A DNA stretch of 64,000 bases from Dyadobacter jejuensis (GCF_003149085.1 NZ_QGDT01000004.1:434001-498000); one strand, 5' to 3'; shown: positions 26,643 to 35,519, counted from the stretch's first letter. Numbers and translations: made by a program. Notes: a model not told the origin generated them from the letters alone.

Positions 26643-27704
26643 ATGACTATAGAAAGATTTAAACAGCTTTGGACGCATCGCTATCATAAATATCTGCATA
26701 TATCAAAGGCCTATCTTCATGGTTACCAATCGGTATTTAAATTTTGGTTACTACAAAAAAGGTTGCCCAAAGGGCGTCCCTTGGTGGCTATTGTCCGGAC
26801 CGAGCACTTCGGTGATATCGTGGCGGCGGAGCCTATCAGCCGGCTGGTGCGCCAGCGATATCCCCATGCCTATGTGGTGTGGTTTGTCAAACCGGTATTC
26901 AGGGAGCTCGTTGAAGTGAATGCACAGGTAGATGCCGTTTTTGAGGAATTCTGTGTGACGCAAAGGAAGGTTATACTAGGCTCATCGGTTTTTGATCGGG
27001 TATTTGAACTACAGTTCAAAAACAATAATGAATGCAGTAAGTGTCAGGTGTTTCGAGATAATCCCGTAGCCTTAGCACGCAACATTCACGTGGGCAATTA
27101 CTTCGAATATGGCAACTTACTCCAAGTGTTTGCTCAGTGTGGTGGTTTGCTTGAACGGAATGAAAGCTTCCCTATCGACGATCAGCCCCGGCTGGCCCTA
27201 CAGCCTCGCCATTGGCAAAAGAGGGATTCATTGGGGCTACCCCAACAATATATGGTGGTGCATTGCCAGTCGAACTATGCCCCTAAGGATTGGCCGGCAG
27301 AGCGCTGGAACGAATTACTAGCATGGTTATTGAGTCATTATGACATTACCATCATAGAAATTGGCCTTAGGAGTAACCTCACTGTAACTTCCGATCGTTA
27401 TATCAATTTAGCCGGGCAGCTGTCGATTTTGGAGACCGCCGCAGTGATCGAAAAGGCCATTTATTTTATAGGGCTCGACAGTGGGCCTTCGCACTTAGCC
27501 AATGCGCTGGGGGTACCTGGGCTCCTACTGATGGGGGCTTTGAACAATTTTGGGGACTATAACCCCTATTCAGGGGGCTATGGGGACCAGTCTAACGCTA
27601 CTTTTATAAAAGAGTTAGGGCAACCCTGTTCCGCTATGAGTTTCGATTTCGTTAGAGAAAGCGTAAGGCCTGTCTTGGATAGCGCCTTATTGGTGGGGCG
27701 ATAG
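26643..27704 (+). CDS. glycosyltransferase family 9 (heptosyltransferase-like)
   Basis: 353 residues with the GT-B fold of family 9. The N-terminal half has RTEHFGDIVAAEPISRLVRQRYP and the C-terminal half has the nucleotide-sugar-binding region MVVHCQSNYAPKDWPAERW and FIGLDSGPSHLANALGVPGLLLMG. GT9 enzymes add heptose or related sugars to lipopolysaccharide core or other surface glycans at the cytoplasmic face. Acceptor and donor are unknown; no LPS genes are adjacent. It stands alone, convergent with the YggS gene. Confidence 0.87.
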   Translation: MTIERFKQLWTHRYHKYLHISKAYLHGYQSVFKFWLLQKRLPKGRPLVAIVRTEHFGDIVAAEPISRLVRQRYPHAYVVWFVKPVFRELVEVNAQVDAVFEEFCVTQRKVILGSSVFDRVFELQFKNNNECSKCQVFRDNPVALARNIHVGNYFEYGNLLQVFAQCGGLLERNESFPIDDQPRLALQPRHWQKRDSLGLPQQYMVVHCQSNYAPKDWPAERWNELLAWLLSHYDITIIEIGLRSNLTVTSDRYINLAGQLSILETAAVIEKAIYFIGLDSGPSHLANALGVPGLLLMGALNNFGDYNPYSGGYGDQSNATFIKELGQPCSAMSFDFVRESVRPVLDSALLVGR

Positions 27705-27734
27705 GGTTTCATAGAAGGACCGTGTTAGAATGCC

Positions 27735-27772
27735 ACCGGGCAATAGCGGCTCAGATGCTGCCACTGCCCGGT
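27735..27772. terminator. inverted repeat between GT9 and YggS genes
   Basis: ACCGGGCA (27735-27742) pairs with TGCCCGGT (27765-27772), with further partial pairing inside. A short T-rich stretch follows on the plus strand. It lies between two convergent genes and probably serves as terminator. Confidence 0.5.
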
Positions 27773-27777
27773 AGGTT

Positions 27778-28449
27778 TTAGGCTCGGCTACCAAATATGG
27801 CACTGCCCACCCGCACTAAGGTGCTTCCATGTGCTACGGCAATGGGATAGTCACCGCTCATTCCCATCGAAAGCTCCTGCATACTCAGGTTGGATGGAAG
27901 GTTGGGTAATTGGGCGATGACCTCAAATAAGTCCTTGAGGGATTGGAATTCTTGGGCTATTTTTTCCTTATCGTCCGTATGCGAAGCCATGCCCATGAGG
28001 CCTATCACCCGAATATGGCTTAGGTTAGCGAAGGACTCGGAAAGGATAAGTTCATGAGCCTCTTGGGGAGACAAGCCGAATTTTGTATCCTCGTCGGCAA
28101 TATAAATTTGCAAGAGGCAGTCTATTACCCGTTGGTTTTTTCGGGCCTCCTTGTCTATTTCCTTCAGGAGTTTGAAGCTGTCGACACCATGGATTAGGCT
28201 TACAAAAGGGGCAATATATTTTACCTTATTGGATTGAAGGTGTCCAATCATATGCCATTCGATATCCTTGGGTAGGCTTTCGTATTTGCTGCATAGCTCT
28301 TGGACCTTATTTTCTCCGAATCTCTTGAATCCGGCCTCGTAAGCTGTTAACAGGTCTTGGAGCGGTTTTGTCTTAGTTACGGCTATTAATTTAGTATTTC
28401 CCCCCAATTCTGAGCATATTTGAGCTATATTTTTGGCAATGTCTGGCAT
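27778..28449 (-). CDS. YggS family PLP homeostasis protein
   Basis: 223 residues, normal length. Alanine-racemase-like TIM barrel: PLP lysine in LIAVTKTKPLQDL near 25, then RFGENKVQEL, WHMIGHLQSNKVKYI, LLQIYIADEDTKFG and the phosphate-binding end SMGMSGDYPIAVAHGSTLVRVGSAIFG. The family binds PLP without known catalysis and balances vitamin B6 and amino-acid pools. It is monocistronic. Confidence 0.95.
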   Translation of the reverse strand: MPDIAKNIAQICSELGGNTKLIAVTKTKPLQDLLTAYEAGFKRFGENKVQELCSKYESLPKDIEWHMIGHLQSNKVKYIAPFVSLIHGVDSFKLLKEIDKEARKNQRVIDCLLQIYIADEDTKFGLSPQEAHELILSESFANLSHIRVIGLMGMASHTDDKEKIAQEFQSLKDLFEVIAQLPNLPSNLSMQELSMGMSGDYPIAVAHGSTLVRVGSAIFGSRA

Positions 28450-28589
28450 TAAAATTATGGTATTTATATGATAAATAGATTATTATAGTTGTAATTTTAC
28501 TCATTAATTGCATTTTTAATGCATGCGATTTTTCAAATTAAATAAAACCTCGTTCTTTTACCAGTATAAATTTTTAAATAATCGTTTTT

Positions 28590-29531
28590 ATGGACTATAA
28601 TCAGGAACAAAAGCAAGATCGAAAAACCCTTTTATGGGCGGCACTGGCGGTTTTGTTGATCCTTAATTTGGTACTCGTGTACTTTATATATCACGAGAAG
28701 CGAGAAAATAAGGTAAAAGATGAAATCATCACTGCCAAAACGGAGGAAGTGCTTTTGGTGAAAACCAAGCTGGATTCTATCTCTGTGGAGCTAGATCGAC
28801 GAATTGCCGAAATTCAGCAGTTGGGAGGAAGTGTAGACTCTCTGATGGTACTGAAAGGGCAGCTGGAACGTGATAAAAAGGAAATCAAGAATTTGGCTAA
28901 TTTCTCAGCATCGAGTTATGATAAAAAAATTAAGTCTTATGAGTCAGTTTTAAGGGAGAAGGATTTGCAGATCAGTCAGCTGAAAGAGCAGTTGGGCGTT
29001 GTGACGTCGGAGAATGCAGAGCTCACCGAAAAGCTGACCGGTTTAGAATCTAGCCAACAGCAACTAGCCGATTCGATTACCAGTTATTCGGTACAAAATA
29101 GGGAGTTGCGGGAGAAGGTGAATATCGCCTCGGCACTCAGGGCCGAAAATATCTCCATCAATGCGCTGTCGTCGAAAGGCAAGGAGAGAGATGGAGGCAA
29201 ATACAAGTCCAAGCGTATCGACAAGCTGAAGGTGAGTTTTAATTTATCTAAAAATGCAGTAGCTAAGCAGAATCAGAAAGATGTGTTTTTGAGGATTCTA
29301 GATCCCGATGGGGCTGTTTTGTCCGATATGGCCACCGGATCGGGTGCCTTTAAGTATGGCGGCCAGGAGGTTATATACAGCTCCAAGGAAACAGTATTGT
29401 TCAATAATACAGGCCAGAATGTCGATATCTACTATGGGCGTGGGGGGATTCCCATGAAGTCGGGTAAATATGTGATCGAGATTTATAGCGAAGGCTTTAA
29501 AATAGGAGAGGCCGATTTTCAGGTGAAATAA
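28590..29531 (+). CDS. membrane-anchored coiled-coil protein of unknown function
   Basis: 313 residues. One transmembrane segment near the N-terminus (LLWAALAVLLILNLVLVYFIYH, about 13-34 in pieces), a long coiled coil (about 35-190, e.g. LREKDLQISQLKEQLG), then a C-terminal globular part of about 110 residues with strand-rich segments (KLKVSFNLSKNAVAKQNQKD, GKYVIEIYSEGFKIGEADF). The cytoplasmic N-terminus is short, so most of the chain should be periplasmic. No family recognised beyond being common in Bacteroidota. A terminator follows directly; it is upstream of rpsF. Confidence 0.7.
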   Translation: MDYNQEQKQDRKTLLWAALAVLLILNLVLVYFIYHEKRENKVKDEIITAKTEEVLLVKTKLDSISVELDRRIAEIQQLGGSVDSLMVLKGQLERDKKEIKNLANFSASSYDKKIKSYESVLREKDLQISQLKEQLGVVTSENAELTEKLTGLESSQQQLADSITSYSVQNRELREKVNIASALRAENISINALSSKGKERDGGKYKSKRIDKLKVSFNLSKNAVAKQNQKDVFLRILDPDGAVLSDMATGSGAFKYGGQEVIYSSKETVLFNNTGQNVDIYYGRGGIPMKSGKYVIEIYSEGFKIGEADFQVK

Positions 29532-29553
29532 CTTGACGGTCAAGGAAATATGC

Positions 29554-29592
29554 AATAGGGCTTGGAAATCATTTTTCTAAGCCCTATTTTTG
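29554..29592 (+). terminator. terminator of the 28590 gene, overlapping the rpsF promoter
   Basis: AATAGGGCTT (29554-29563) pairs perfectly with AAGCCCTATT (29579-29588), followed by TTTTG-like T-run. The right arm and T-run also contain the TATTTTTG box of the rpsF promoter. Confidence 0.75.
29562..29592 (+). promoter_or_regulatory. putative promoter of rpsF-rpsR-rplI
   Basis: TTG at 29562-29564, 20-nt spacer, TATTTTTG at 29585-29592, a perfect -7 match, about 66 nt upstream of rpsF. It overlaps the terminator hairpin of the preceding gene. Confidence 0.55.
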
Positions 29593-29657
29593 TACCCTCG
29601 TTTCCAATTCTCTTGGAAGTGAGCTATAAGTAATTTTAACAAATAATCAATTACCGT

Positions 29658-30032
29658 ATGTCTAAGCATTATGAAACGGTGTTCATTCTAACTCCCATCT
29701 TGTCTGAGGCCCAGGCAAGGGACGCCGTTGAAAAATTCAGTACGATTATCACTCAGAATGGTGGTACAATGGTACATGAAGAAAACTGGGGATTGCGCAA
29801 GCTGGCCTACCCTATTCAAAAGAAAAATTCAGGTTTCTATCAGGTTTTCGAATATTCTGCTCCAGAAGGTGGAGTAGTGGATGTTCTTGAGACTGAATTC
29901 CGTCGTGATGAACGTGTATTGCGTTTCTTAACCATTGCCTTGGATAAGCATGCATTGGCTTATAATGATAAAAAGCGCAAGGGTCTTGTTGGTAAGAAGA
30001 AAGAAGTAGCAACCGAAACTAAAGAAGCCTAA
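29658..30032 (+). CDS. rpsF: 30S ribosomal protein bS6
   Basis: 124 residues. The ferredoxin-like S6 fold: KHYETVFILTPILSEAQARDAVEKF, then GLRKLAYPIQKKNSGFYQVFEY and FRRDERVLRFLTIALDK. A short Lys/Glu-rich C-terminal tail is usual. bS6 binds bS18 in the 30S platform. First gene of the rpsF-rpsR-rplI operon, 3 nt before rpsR. Confidence 0.98.
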   Translation: MSKHYETVFILTPILSEAQARDAVEKFSTIITQNGGTMVHEENWGLRKLAYPIQKKNSGFYQVFEYSAPEGGVVDVLETEFRRDERVLRFLTIALDKHALAYNDKKRKGLVGKKKEVATETKEA

Positions 30033-30035
30033 GTT

Positions 30036-30287
30036 ATGTCACTAGTTAACGAACCGGTTGAAAAGAATATCAACCGCAAAAAATATTGCCGTTTCAAGAA
30101 ATCTGGTATCAAATATATTGATTACAAAAACCCTGATTTCTTGTTGAAATTGGTGAATGAGCAAGGAAAGATCCTTCCACGTCGCCTTACCGGTACCAGC
30201 TTGAAATATCAGCGCAAAGTATCCCAAGCAATTAAAAGAGCACGTCATTTGGCTTTAATGCCATTCGTTGCTGATCAATTGAAATAA
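30036..30287 (+). CDS. rpsR: 30S ribosomal protein bS18
   Basis: 83 residues. The family pattern [22 protein letters not shown], then [31 protein letters not shown]. bS18 pairs with bS6 on the 30S platform. Between rpsF (3-nt gap) and rplI (17-nt gap). Confidence 0.98.
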   Translation: MSLVNEPVEKNINRKKYCRFKKSGIKYIDYKNPDFLLKLVNEQGKILPRRLTGTSLKYQRKVSQAIKRARHLALMPFVADQLK

Positions 30288-30304
30288 TTAGAAAGAGCAC
30301 GAAA

Positions 30305-30757
30305 ATGGAAATCATATTATTGACAGATATCGCCGGAGTGGGTTATAAAAACGATATCGTTTCTGTGAAAGCAGGATACGGTCGTAACTACCTGATCCCG
30401 CAGGGTTTTGCATTGTTGGCCAATGCGTCGAACCGTAAAATTGTGGCTGAAAACGTTCGCCAAGCGTCTCACAAAGCCGAAAAATTGAAGAAAGATGCAG
30501 AAGATATCGCTGCAGCTATCGGAGAAATGGTTATTGAGATTCGTACCGTAGTAGGAGAAAGCGGCCGTATTTTTGGTCGTGTTACCAATACACAGGTAGC
30601 CGATATTCTTAAATCTAAAGGTTTTGACATCGACCGTAAGAAAATTACTGTCGACGATGTTAAATCGATAGGTAGCTATACCGCCATTGTAGATCTTCAT
30701 AAAGAAGTGAAACATACTTTGGCTGTTAACGTAATGGCCGCTGAAGACAATCAGTAA
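30305..30757 (+). CDS. rplI: 50S ribosomal protein bL9
   Basis: 150 residues. The N-terminal L9 domain MEIILLTDIAGVGYKNDIVSVKAGYGRNYLIPQGFA carries the signature; a connecting helix and the C-terminal domain (VTNTQVADILKSKGFDIDRKKI) follow. bL9 sits on the L1 side of the 50S subunit and reaches toward neighbouring ribosomes. Last gene of the operon, followed by a strong terminator. Confidence 0.98.
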   Translation: MEIILLTDIAGVGYKNDIVSVKAGYGRNYLIPQGFALLANASNRKIVAENVRQASHKAEKLKKDAEDIAAAIGEMVIEIRTVVGESGRIFGRVTNTQVADILKSKGFDIDRKKITVDDVKSIGSYTAIVDLHKEVKHTLAVNVMAAEDNQ

Positions 30758-30774
30758 GCCTATTAGGATAGCAT

Positions 30775-30808
30775 AAAAAAAAGACGTCTTTTTAGACGTC
30801 TTTTTTTT
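30775..30808. terminator. strong bidirectional terminator after rplI
   Basis: AAAAAAGACGTC pairs with GACGTCTTTTTT across a short T-rich loop; an A-run on one side and a T-run on the other make it work on both strands, for rplI and the convergent BON-LysM gene. Confidence 0.88.
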
Positions 30809-30824
30809 ATACTTAAATTTCTCC

Positions 30825-31280
30825 TTACAAGGCAGGAATACGAAGCACCTGGCCAGGATAAATCTTGTCGGGGTGTTGCAGCATTGGCTTGTTCGCTTCG
30901 AAAATAACGGGGTATTTCATTGCATCGCCATACACTGTTTTCGCGATTTTAGAAAGCGTATCACCCTTCTCCACTGTATGATAAGTAGCCTCAGGAGCCG
31001 GAGTAGCGACGGTCAACAAGTTGTTTACCACTTGTACGCCTTCTACATTACCTACTGCCAACGAGATTTTCTCAGAATCTTCCTGAGCCGCTACTTCACC
31101 TTCTAAAGTGACCGTGTCGCCGGTTGTCTTGACTGTAAGGGCATTATAGGGCAATCCTAGGGATTTTACATGTGCAAGTAGTGCACTGGCACGTAGCGGT
31201 TCGGTAGCCGGAGTAGGGGTCTCTTCTTCCTTTTTGAAAACTTTGTCTCCTACGCCCTTTAAAAATGATAATAAGCCCAT
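30825..31280 (-). CDS. kbp: BON-LysM protein (Kbp/YgaU-like potassium-binding protein)
   Basis: 151 residues with no signal peptide. The order is a short N-terminal amphipathic part (MGLLSFLKGVGDKVFKKEEE), a BON domain at about 30-90 (VTLEGEVAAQEDSEKISLAVGN), and a LysM domain at about 98-150 (YHTVEKGDTLSKIAKTVYGD ... IYPGQVLRIP). This matches Kbp (YgaU) of E. coli, a small cytoplasmic K+-binding protein, in length and layout. Monocistronic, convergent with rplI. Confidence 0.85.
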   Translation of the reverse strand: MGLLSFLKGVGDKVFKKEEETPTPATEPLRASALLAHVKSLGLPYNALTVKTTGDTVTLEGEVAAQEDSEKISLAVGNVEGVQVVNNLLTVATPAPEATYHTVEKGDTLSKIAKTVYGDAMKYPVIFEANKPMLQHPDKIYPGQVLRIPAL

Positions 31281-31472
31281 GTTTTAGTTGTGTGGTTTAA
31301 TTGATTAATAATAGTATTGATCGATCCAAAAGTATACTTTTTTTCGAGCTTTCCTATGAACAGACGGTGAATTATCACCTCCGTCACCACTTTTTTAATA
31401 CAATTTTGAACCTTTAATCCATTTCGCAGTTCCGAAACTTTATAAATTGGCCTTTTTTTCGGCTTTTTAGAA

Positions 31473-31501
31473 CTGTTACCTGGTTTGGATTAGTACTTTT
31501 G
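31473..31501 (+). promoter_or_regulatory. putative promoter of glpD
   Basis: TACTTTTG at 31494-31501 is a perfect -7 element, 38 nt before the glpD ATG. The -33 element reads CTG (31473-31475) with an 18-nt spacer, one base off TTG. Confidence 0.45.
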
Positions 31502-31539
31502 CTGCTTAGACGCATCCAACCCCCTAACCCTATCTTCGC

Positions 31540-33192
31540 ATGAACAGAAAATCAGCAGTGAGTCTTTTGAAATCAGAACAGTTTGACCTGTGCATTATAG
31601 GGGGAGGGGCCAGTGGTACTGGATGTGCGTTGGATGCCGCTTTGCGAGGTTACAAAGTAGCCTTAATCGATCAGGAGGACTTTGCCGGTCAGACTTCTTC
31701 CCGCTCCACCAAGCTCATTCATGGCGGGGTGCGTTATTTGGATCAGGCCTTCAAAAAGTTGGACCTGGGGCAGCTAAAACAAGTGCGTCATGGACTTCAG
31801 GAGCGGCATATTGTCTTAAGTAATGCGCCGCATTTGGCCCGTCCACTTCCCTTGCTCACTCCGGTAAATTCCTGGTTGGAGGGCCTGTACTTTACTATAG
31901 GCTTGCGGCTCTATGACCAGTTTGCCGTAAATGATAGCCTGCCAAAGAGCAAGTGGTTGAATAAAAAAGAGGTACTCCAAAAGATGCCTACATTAAACAA
32001 AAGAAAACTACATAGTGCGGTGCAGTATTATGATGGCCAGCTCGACGATGCACGGTATTGCCTCGCCCTGGCCCAGTCGGCGGCGGACGCTGGAGCTGTA
32101 GCGGCCAATTATGTGCAGGTGCAGGCCTTTCAGAAAGATCTGGACGGGAAGCTTCAACAGGTCGTAGCCCGGGACATGCTTACTGAGGAGGATATCGTAA
32201 TCCATGCCGCAAAAGTTATAAACTGCACGGGTCCCTTTGCCGATTCGATACGCCAGATGGCCAATCCATCCTTAGCAAAGCGGCTAAGGCCTAGCAAAGG
32301 CGTTCATATATCCCTGCCCGCAGCGGTTTTGAATAGTTCCTGTGCGATGCTTATACCCAAGACCAGCGATGGGAGAGTGGTTTTTGCCATTCCCTTTGAA
32401 GGCGTAACCATGCTAGGTACCACCGATACGGAGTATACCCATTTGGACCAAGAGCCACTATTGACGGAATCGGAAAAGAAGTATTTGGCTGATACATTGA
32501 GTCCATATCTGGAAAAACCCGTATCCTTAGCCGATATACAGGCAGGATTTGGGGGCTTGCGCCCATTACTATCGGCCCAAGAAGCGAAGTCGACCAAAAC
32601 CCTGGTCAGGGATCATGAGGTGGAGGTGGATTCCGACTCGGGTTTGGTCAGTCTTTTGGGTGGGAAATGGACCACTTACCGACTGATGGCCAAGGACGCG
32701 ATCGACGAGGTGGACCGACAACTAGGGCATCCCAGAGCCTGTACTACAGAACGCCATATCTTGAAAGGTGGCAACGGCTATTCTTACGAAATATGGGAGG
32801 ATATTTCCACGAATTATGGACTGGAGCCTTCTGTAGCACAACATTTGGCACAGAAATATGGGATGCTCGGCCCGGAGGTAGCTCAACTCGCTGTGAGCCG
32901 CCCCGAGTGGAAAGAAAGGATTCATCCAGAATATCCCTTTATATTAGCAGAAATTCCTTACTGTGTTCGTCATGAAATGGTGGTCAACATCCGGGATTAT
33001 CTGGCACGCAGGACCAGGCTGGAACTCCTCGATTGGAATGCTTGCCTGCAAGTTGCTTCCCAGGTAGGCCAGCTGATAGGCGAGGAATTGGACTGGAGCC
33101 CCGCCCTGCTCACTCGAAACGTCGATTCGTATCGTGAGCTGATAAAAGGTTTTATAAAGGAAGCTGGATTGGCAGGGCCATCCGAAATTTAG
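31540..33192 (+). CDS. glpD: glycerol-3-phosphate dehydrogenase (FAD-dependent)
   Basis: 550 residues. N-terminal FAD-binding Rossmann motif CIIGGGASGTGCALDAALRG, then TSSRSTKLIHGGVRYLDQ, a GlpD/GlpO signature; FAD oxidoreductase core to about 390 and the C-terminal DAO_C helical domain (ILAEIPYCVRHEMVVNIRDYLARRTRL). It oxidises sn-glycerol-3-phosphate to dihydroxyacetone phosphate at the inner membrane, feeding quinones. The first gene of the pigment region starts only 15 nt downstream, so the two may be co-transcribed although glpD has no known pigment role. Confidence 0.95.
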   Translation: MNRKSAVSLLKSEQFDLCIIGGGASGTGCALDAALRGYKVALIDQEDFAGQTSSRSTKLIHGGVRYLDQAFKKLDLGQLKQVRHGLQERHIVLSNAPHLARPLPLLTPVNSWLEGLYFTIGLRLYDQFAVNDSLPKSKWLNKKEVLQKMPTLNKRKLHSAVQYYDGQLDDARYCLALAQSAADAGAVAANYVQVQAFQKDLDGKLQQVVARDMLTEEDIVIHAAKVINCTGPFADSIRQMANPSLAKRLRPSKGVHISLPAAVLNSSCAMLIPKTSDGRVVFAIPFEGVTMLGTTDTEYTHLDQEPLLTESEKKYLADTLSPYLEKPVSLADIQAGFGGLRPLLSAQEAKSTKTLVRDHEVEVDSDSGLVSLLGGKWTTYRLMAKDAIDEVDRQLGHPRACTTERHILKGGNGYSYEIWEDISTNYGLEPSVAQHLAQKYGMLGPEVAQLAVSRPEWKERIHPEYPFILAEIPYCVRHEMVVNIRDYLARRTRLELLDWNACLQVASQVGQLIGEELDWSPALLTRNVDSYRELIKGFIKEAGLAGPSEI

Positions 33193-33207
33193 AAATTACG
33201 GCATATA

Positions 33208-34263
33208 ATGATTTATATTGAGGATATGGGGTGTATCTCTCCCAACCATGTTGACGGAGAGTCCTTCGAAAATGCTATTCCCAACTTACAGGTGGGGGGA
33301 CGATTTATAGCCCAGGAGCCTGCCTATACTGGGCTTATCCCTTCGGGGCAGTTGCGCCGCATGGGCAAGTCGGTGCGTATGGGTGTGGGAATGGGCCTTA
33401 CTTTGCAACAGCGTAATGAGCCCGTAGAAGCGGTGATATTGGCTACCGCCAATGGTGGACTCGACGATTGTCTGAAGTTTCTCAATCAGATCGTCGAGTA
33501 CAAAGAGGGGACGCTAACGCCTACCAATTTTGTACAGAGCACCCCCAATGCGGTAGCGGGTAACCTGGCCCTGATTACTCAAACTACCGGCTATAATATT
33601 ACCCACGTCCACGAAGGGATCGCCTTCGAGAATGCCATACTAGATGCCCTCATGCGATTCGACGCAGGGGACAATAGCCGGTTGCTATTAGGGGCCGTCG
33701 ATGAGATATCGGATTATAATTATAATATAGATCTGCTCAGAGGTGGCTTCAAGACGGAAGCAGTATCGGCAGAGGATATGCTGGAGAGCGGTACTCCAGG
33801 TACGGTAGCGGGTGAGGGCACTGCCTGGTTCGTACTAGCCGCCGAGGCTACAGAGCGCGCTAAGGCGGCTATTATGGATGTAGAGGCGACCTGCTACTTG
33901 CCTGAAGCCGATTTGCTAGCGTGGGTAGACGCATTTCTTCAAAAAAACAACCTGTTGCCCACCCAGATCGATGCCCTCGTGTTTGGTAATAATGGCGATA
34001 TAAGAACCGATGGACTGTATACCAAAGTATATGAGCAACGCTTCCCTCAGCTCCCTTTGTATGTGTATAAAAACAGGGTAGGGGAGTATCCTACCTCGTC
34101 GTCCTATGCCTGCTGGCTAGCCACGCAGCTGTTGATAGGCTGCAAGCTTCCTACCCCTTGGCTGAATAGGGGCCGTGCCGCCGAAGCGTCGCCTAAGTAT
34201 GTATTGGTGTACAACCATTATCTGGGATGTCAACATGGGTTACAACTACTGCAATCGGTCTGA
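33208..34263 (+). CDS. ketosynthase-like (chain-length-factor-type) protein without active-site Cys
   Basis: 351 residues with a ketosynthase-like thiolase fold in its N-terminal part: PTNFVQSTPNAVAGNLALITQ resembles the strand-helix before the nucleophile of FabF enzymes. At the position of the catalytic Cys the chain reads THVHEGIAFENAILDAL, with no Cys, and the two catalytic His motifs are absent. Its best relative in the window is the product of 50256-51206. Such proteins in aryl polyene/flexirubin loci are annotated as ketoacyl-synthase-like or chain-length-factor-like partners. It starts 15 nt after glpD; its 3' end overlaps the convergent oxidoreductase by 18 nt. Confidence 0.75.
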   Translation: MIYIEDMGCISPNHVDGESFENAIPNLQVGGRFIAQEPAYTGLIPSGQLRRMGKSVRMGVGMGLTLQQRNEPVEAVILATANGGLDDCLKFLNQIVEYKEGTLTPTNFVQSTPNAVAGNLALITQTTGYNITHVHEGIAFENAILDALMRFDAGDNSRLLLGAVDEISDYNYNIDLLRGGFKTEAVSAEDMLESGTPGTVAGEGTAWFVLAAEATERAKAAIMDVEATCYLPEADLLAWVDAFLQKNNLLPTQIDALVFGNNGDIRTDGLYTKVYEQRFPQLPLYVYKNRVGEYPTSSSYACWLATQLLIGCKLPTPWLNRGRAAEASPKYVLVYNHYLGCQHGLQLLQSV

Positions 34264-35517
34264 GGGCTTAGGGCTATTGGAGGGGTCGGGCATCCTTTCT
34301 TTGATGCGGATAACCTTGGCCAAGGTGGCTAAAATGGTGTCATGTTTTTTGACGAAGGGGTTGGATTGATCCCAAACGTAGCCAGCCAAAACCGAACATA
34401 TTTGTTGTTTAAAGCCCTGGTCAATTTCTTTAGCAAAAACGATGGTCTGGAAGTCTCCGTTATACCAACCCGTCACGTAGCTTCTAAAAACATCGATACC
34501 ATCCTGAATCACCTCTTCGTAGTCCTTTTGCCAGTCGACGTTTTCTCCTTGCAGCTGGCGGTGGGTGAGCTTAGCGGCTCTAAGACCCGATGAGGTAGCG
34601 AAGGTAACTCCCGATGAGAAGATGGGATCCAAGAACTCCGTACTATTGCCAGCTAACACGAAGCCAGGCCCCCACATACGCGTTACCCCTACCGAATAGC
34701 CTAGAATAGCCTTGGGTTCAAATACCATATCGACATCGGAAAAACGCCCTTGAAGGTCGGGGAAGTTACGAATAATGGACCAATACCCGGTTCCTTGATC
34801 GGCTGACAGGGAACGGATGTACTCCTGTTCACTCACAATGCCTACCGAGGTGGTGCCGTCGGAGAAAGGAATGGCCCATAGCCAGGCTTCATTGTCGTTA
34901 AATGCATGAACGAAAATATTTTGGCTCTCGGCCGTAGACCTGTGGGGGTCTTGTAGATGTGAAAATATAGCTCCCCTGGGCACAAAAGACGAAGGGCGAC
35001 TCAGGTTGAATAGGCGGGGAAGTACCCTTCCATAGCCACTGGCATCGATCACAAACTGGGCCTCCAAGTCAATAAGTTGGTTGTCGGGGTTGCGGTATTG
35101 GATGTGCTGCCTTTTTTCGCTGCAGCTAACGGTCTCCACGGAGCAGTTGAACAACAGTTGTACACCCTTTCTTTCCGTTTCTAGGGCCAGGGCCAGGTCG
35201 AAGTCGGCCCTTTTTACCTGCCAGGTCCAGCTCCAGCCATTGGTATATTGTTCAGTAAAATAAAACTCGCAACGCTGAGATCCCCGCATAAAGGCGGCCC
35301 CAGTTTTTTTTTGAAAATCGAGTTTTTTTATGGCTTCTAACAATCCAGCTTCTTGTAGATGCTCCATGCAACAGGGAAGTAAGCTCTCCCCAATTTGAAA
35401 TCGCGGAAATGTTTCCTTTTCTAAAATAGTGACCCTGTAGCCTTTGCCGGCCAAATAGGAAGCCGCTACCGTACCGGCGGGTCCTGCCCCTATGACTAGA
35501 ACATCTATTTCTTGCAT
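34246..35517 (-). CDS. FAD-dependent oxidoreductase of the flavin-dependent halogenase family
   Basis: 423 residues. FAD-binding GAGPAGTVAASYLAGKG is at about 10-26, then FPRFQIGESLLP, a substrate-proximal FQKKTGAAFMRG that may carry the halogenase lysine, WLWAIPF at about 212-218, which fits the halogenase signature WxWxIP, and the second FAD motif GPGFVLAGNSTEFLDPIFSSG. The family either chlorinates aromatic substrates or oxidises them. Flexirubins with a modified or chlorinated aryl ring are known, so ring tailoring is a likely role (inference). Downstream of the CrtI-like gene with a 2-nt gap; last gene of the minus-strand unit. Confidence 0.8.
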   Translation of the reverse strand: MQEIDVLVIGAGPAGTVAASYLAGKGYRVTILEKETFPRFQIGESLLPCCMEHLQEAGLLEAIKKLDFQKKTGAAFMRGSQRCEFYFTEQYTNGWSWTWQVKRADFDLALALETERKGVQLLFNCSVETVSCSEKRQHIQYRNPDNQLIDLEAQFVIDASGYGRVLPRLFNLSRPSSFVPRGAIFSHLQDPHRSTAESQNIFVHAFNDNEAWLWAIPFSDGTTSVGIVSEQEYIRSLSADQGTGYWSIIRNFPDLQGRFSDVDMVFEPKAILGYSVGVTRMWGPGFVLAGNSTEFLDPIFSSGVTFATSSGLRAAKLTHRQLQGENVDWQKDYEEVIQDGIDVFRSYVTGWYNGDFQTIVFAKEIDQGFKQQICSVLAGYVWDQSNPFVKKHDTILATLAKVIRIKERMPDPSNSPKPSDRLQ

Positions 35518-35519
35518 GA

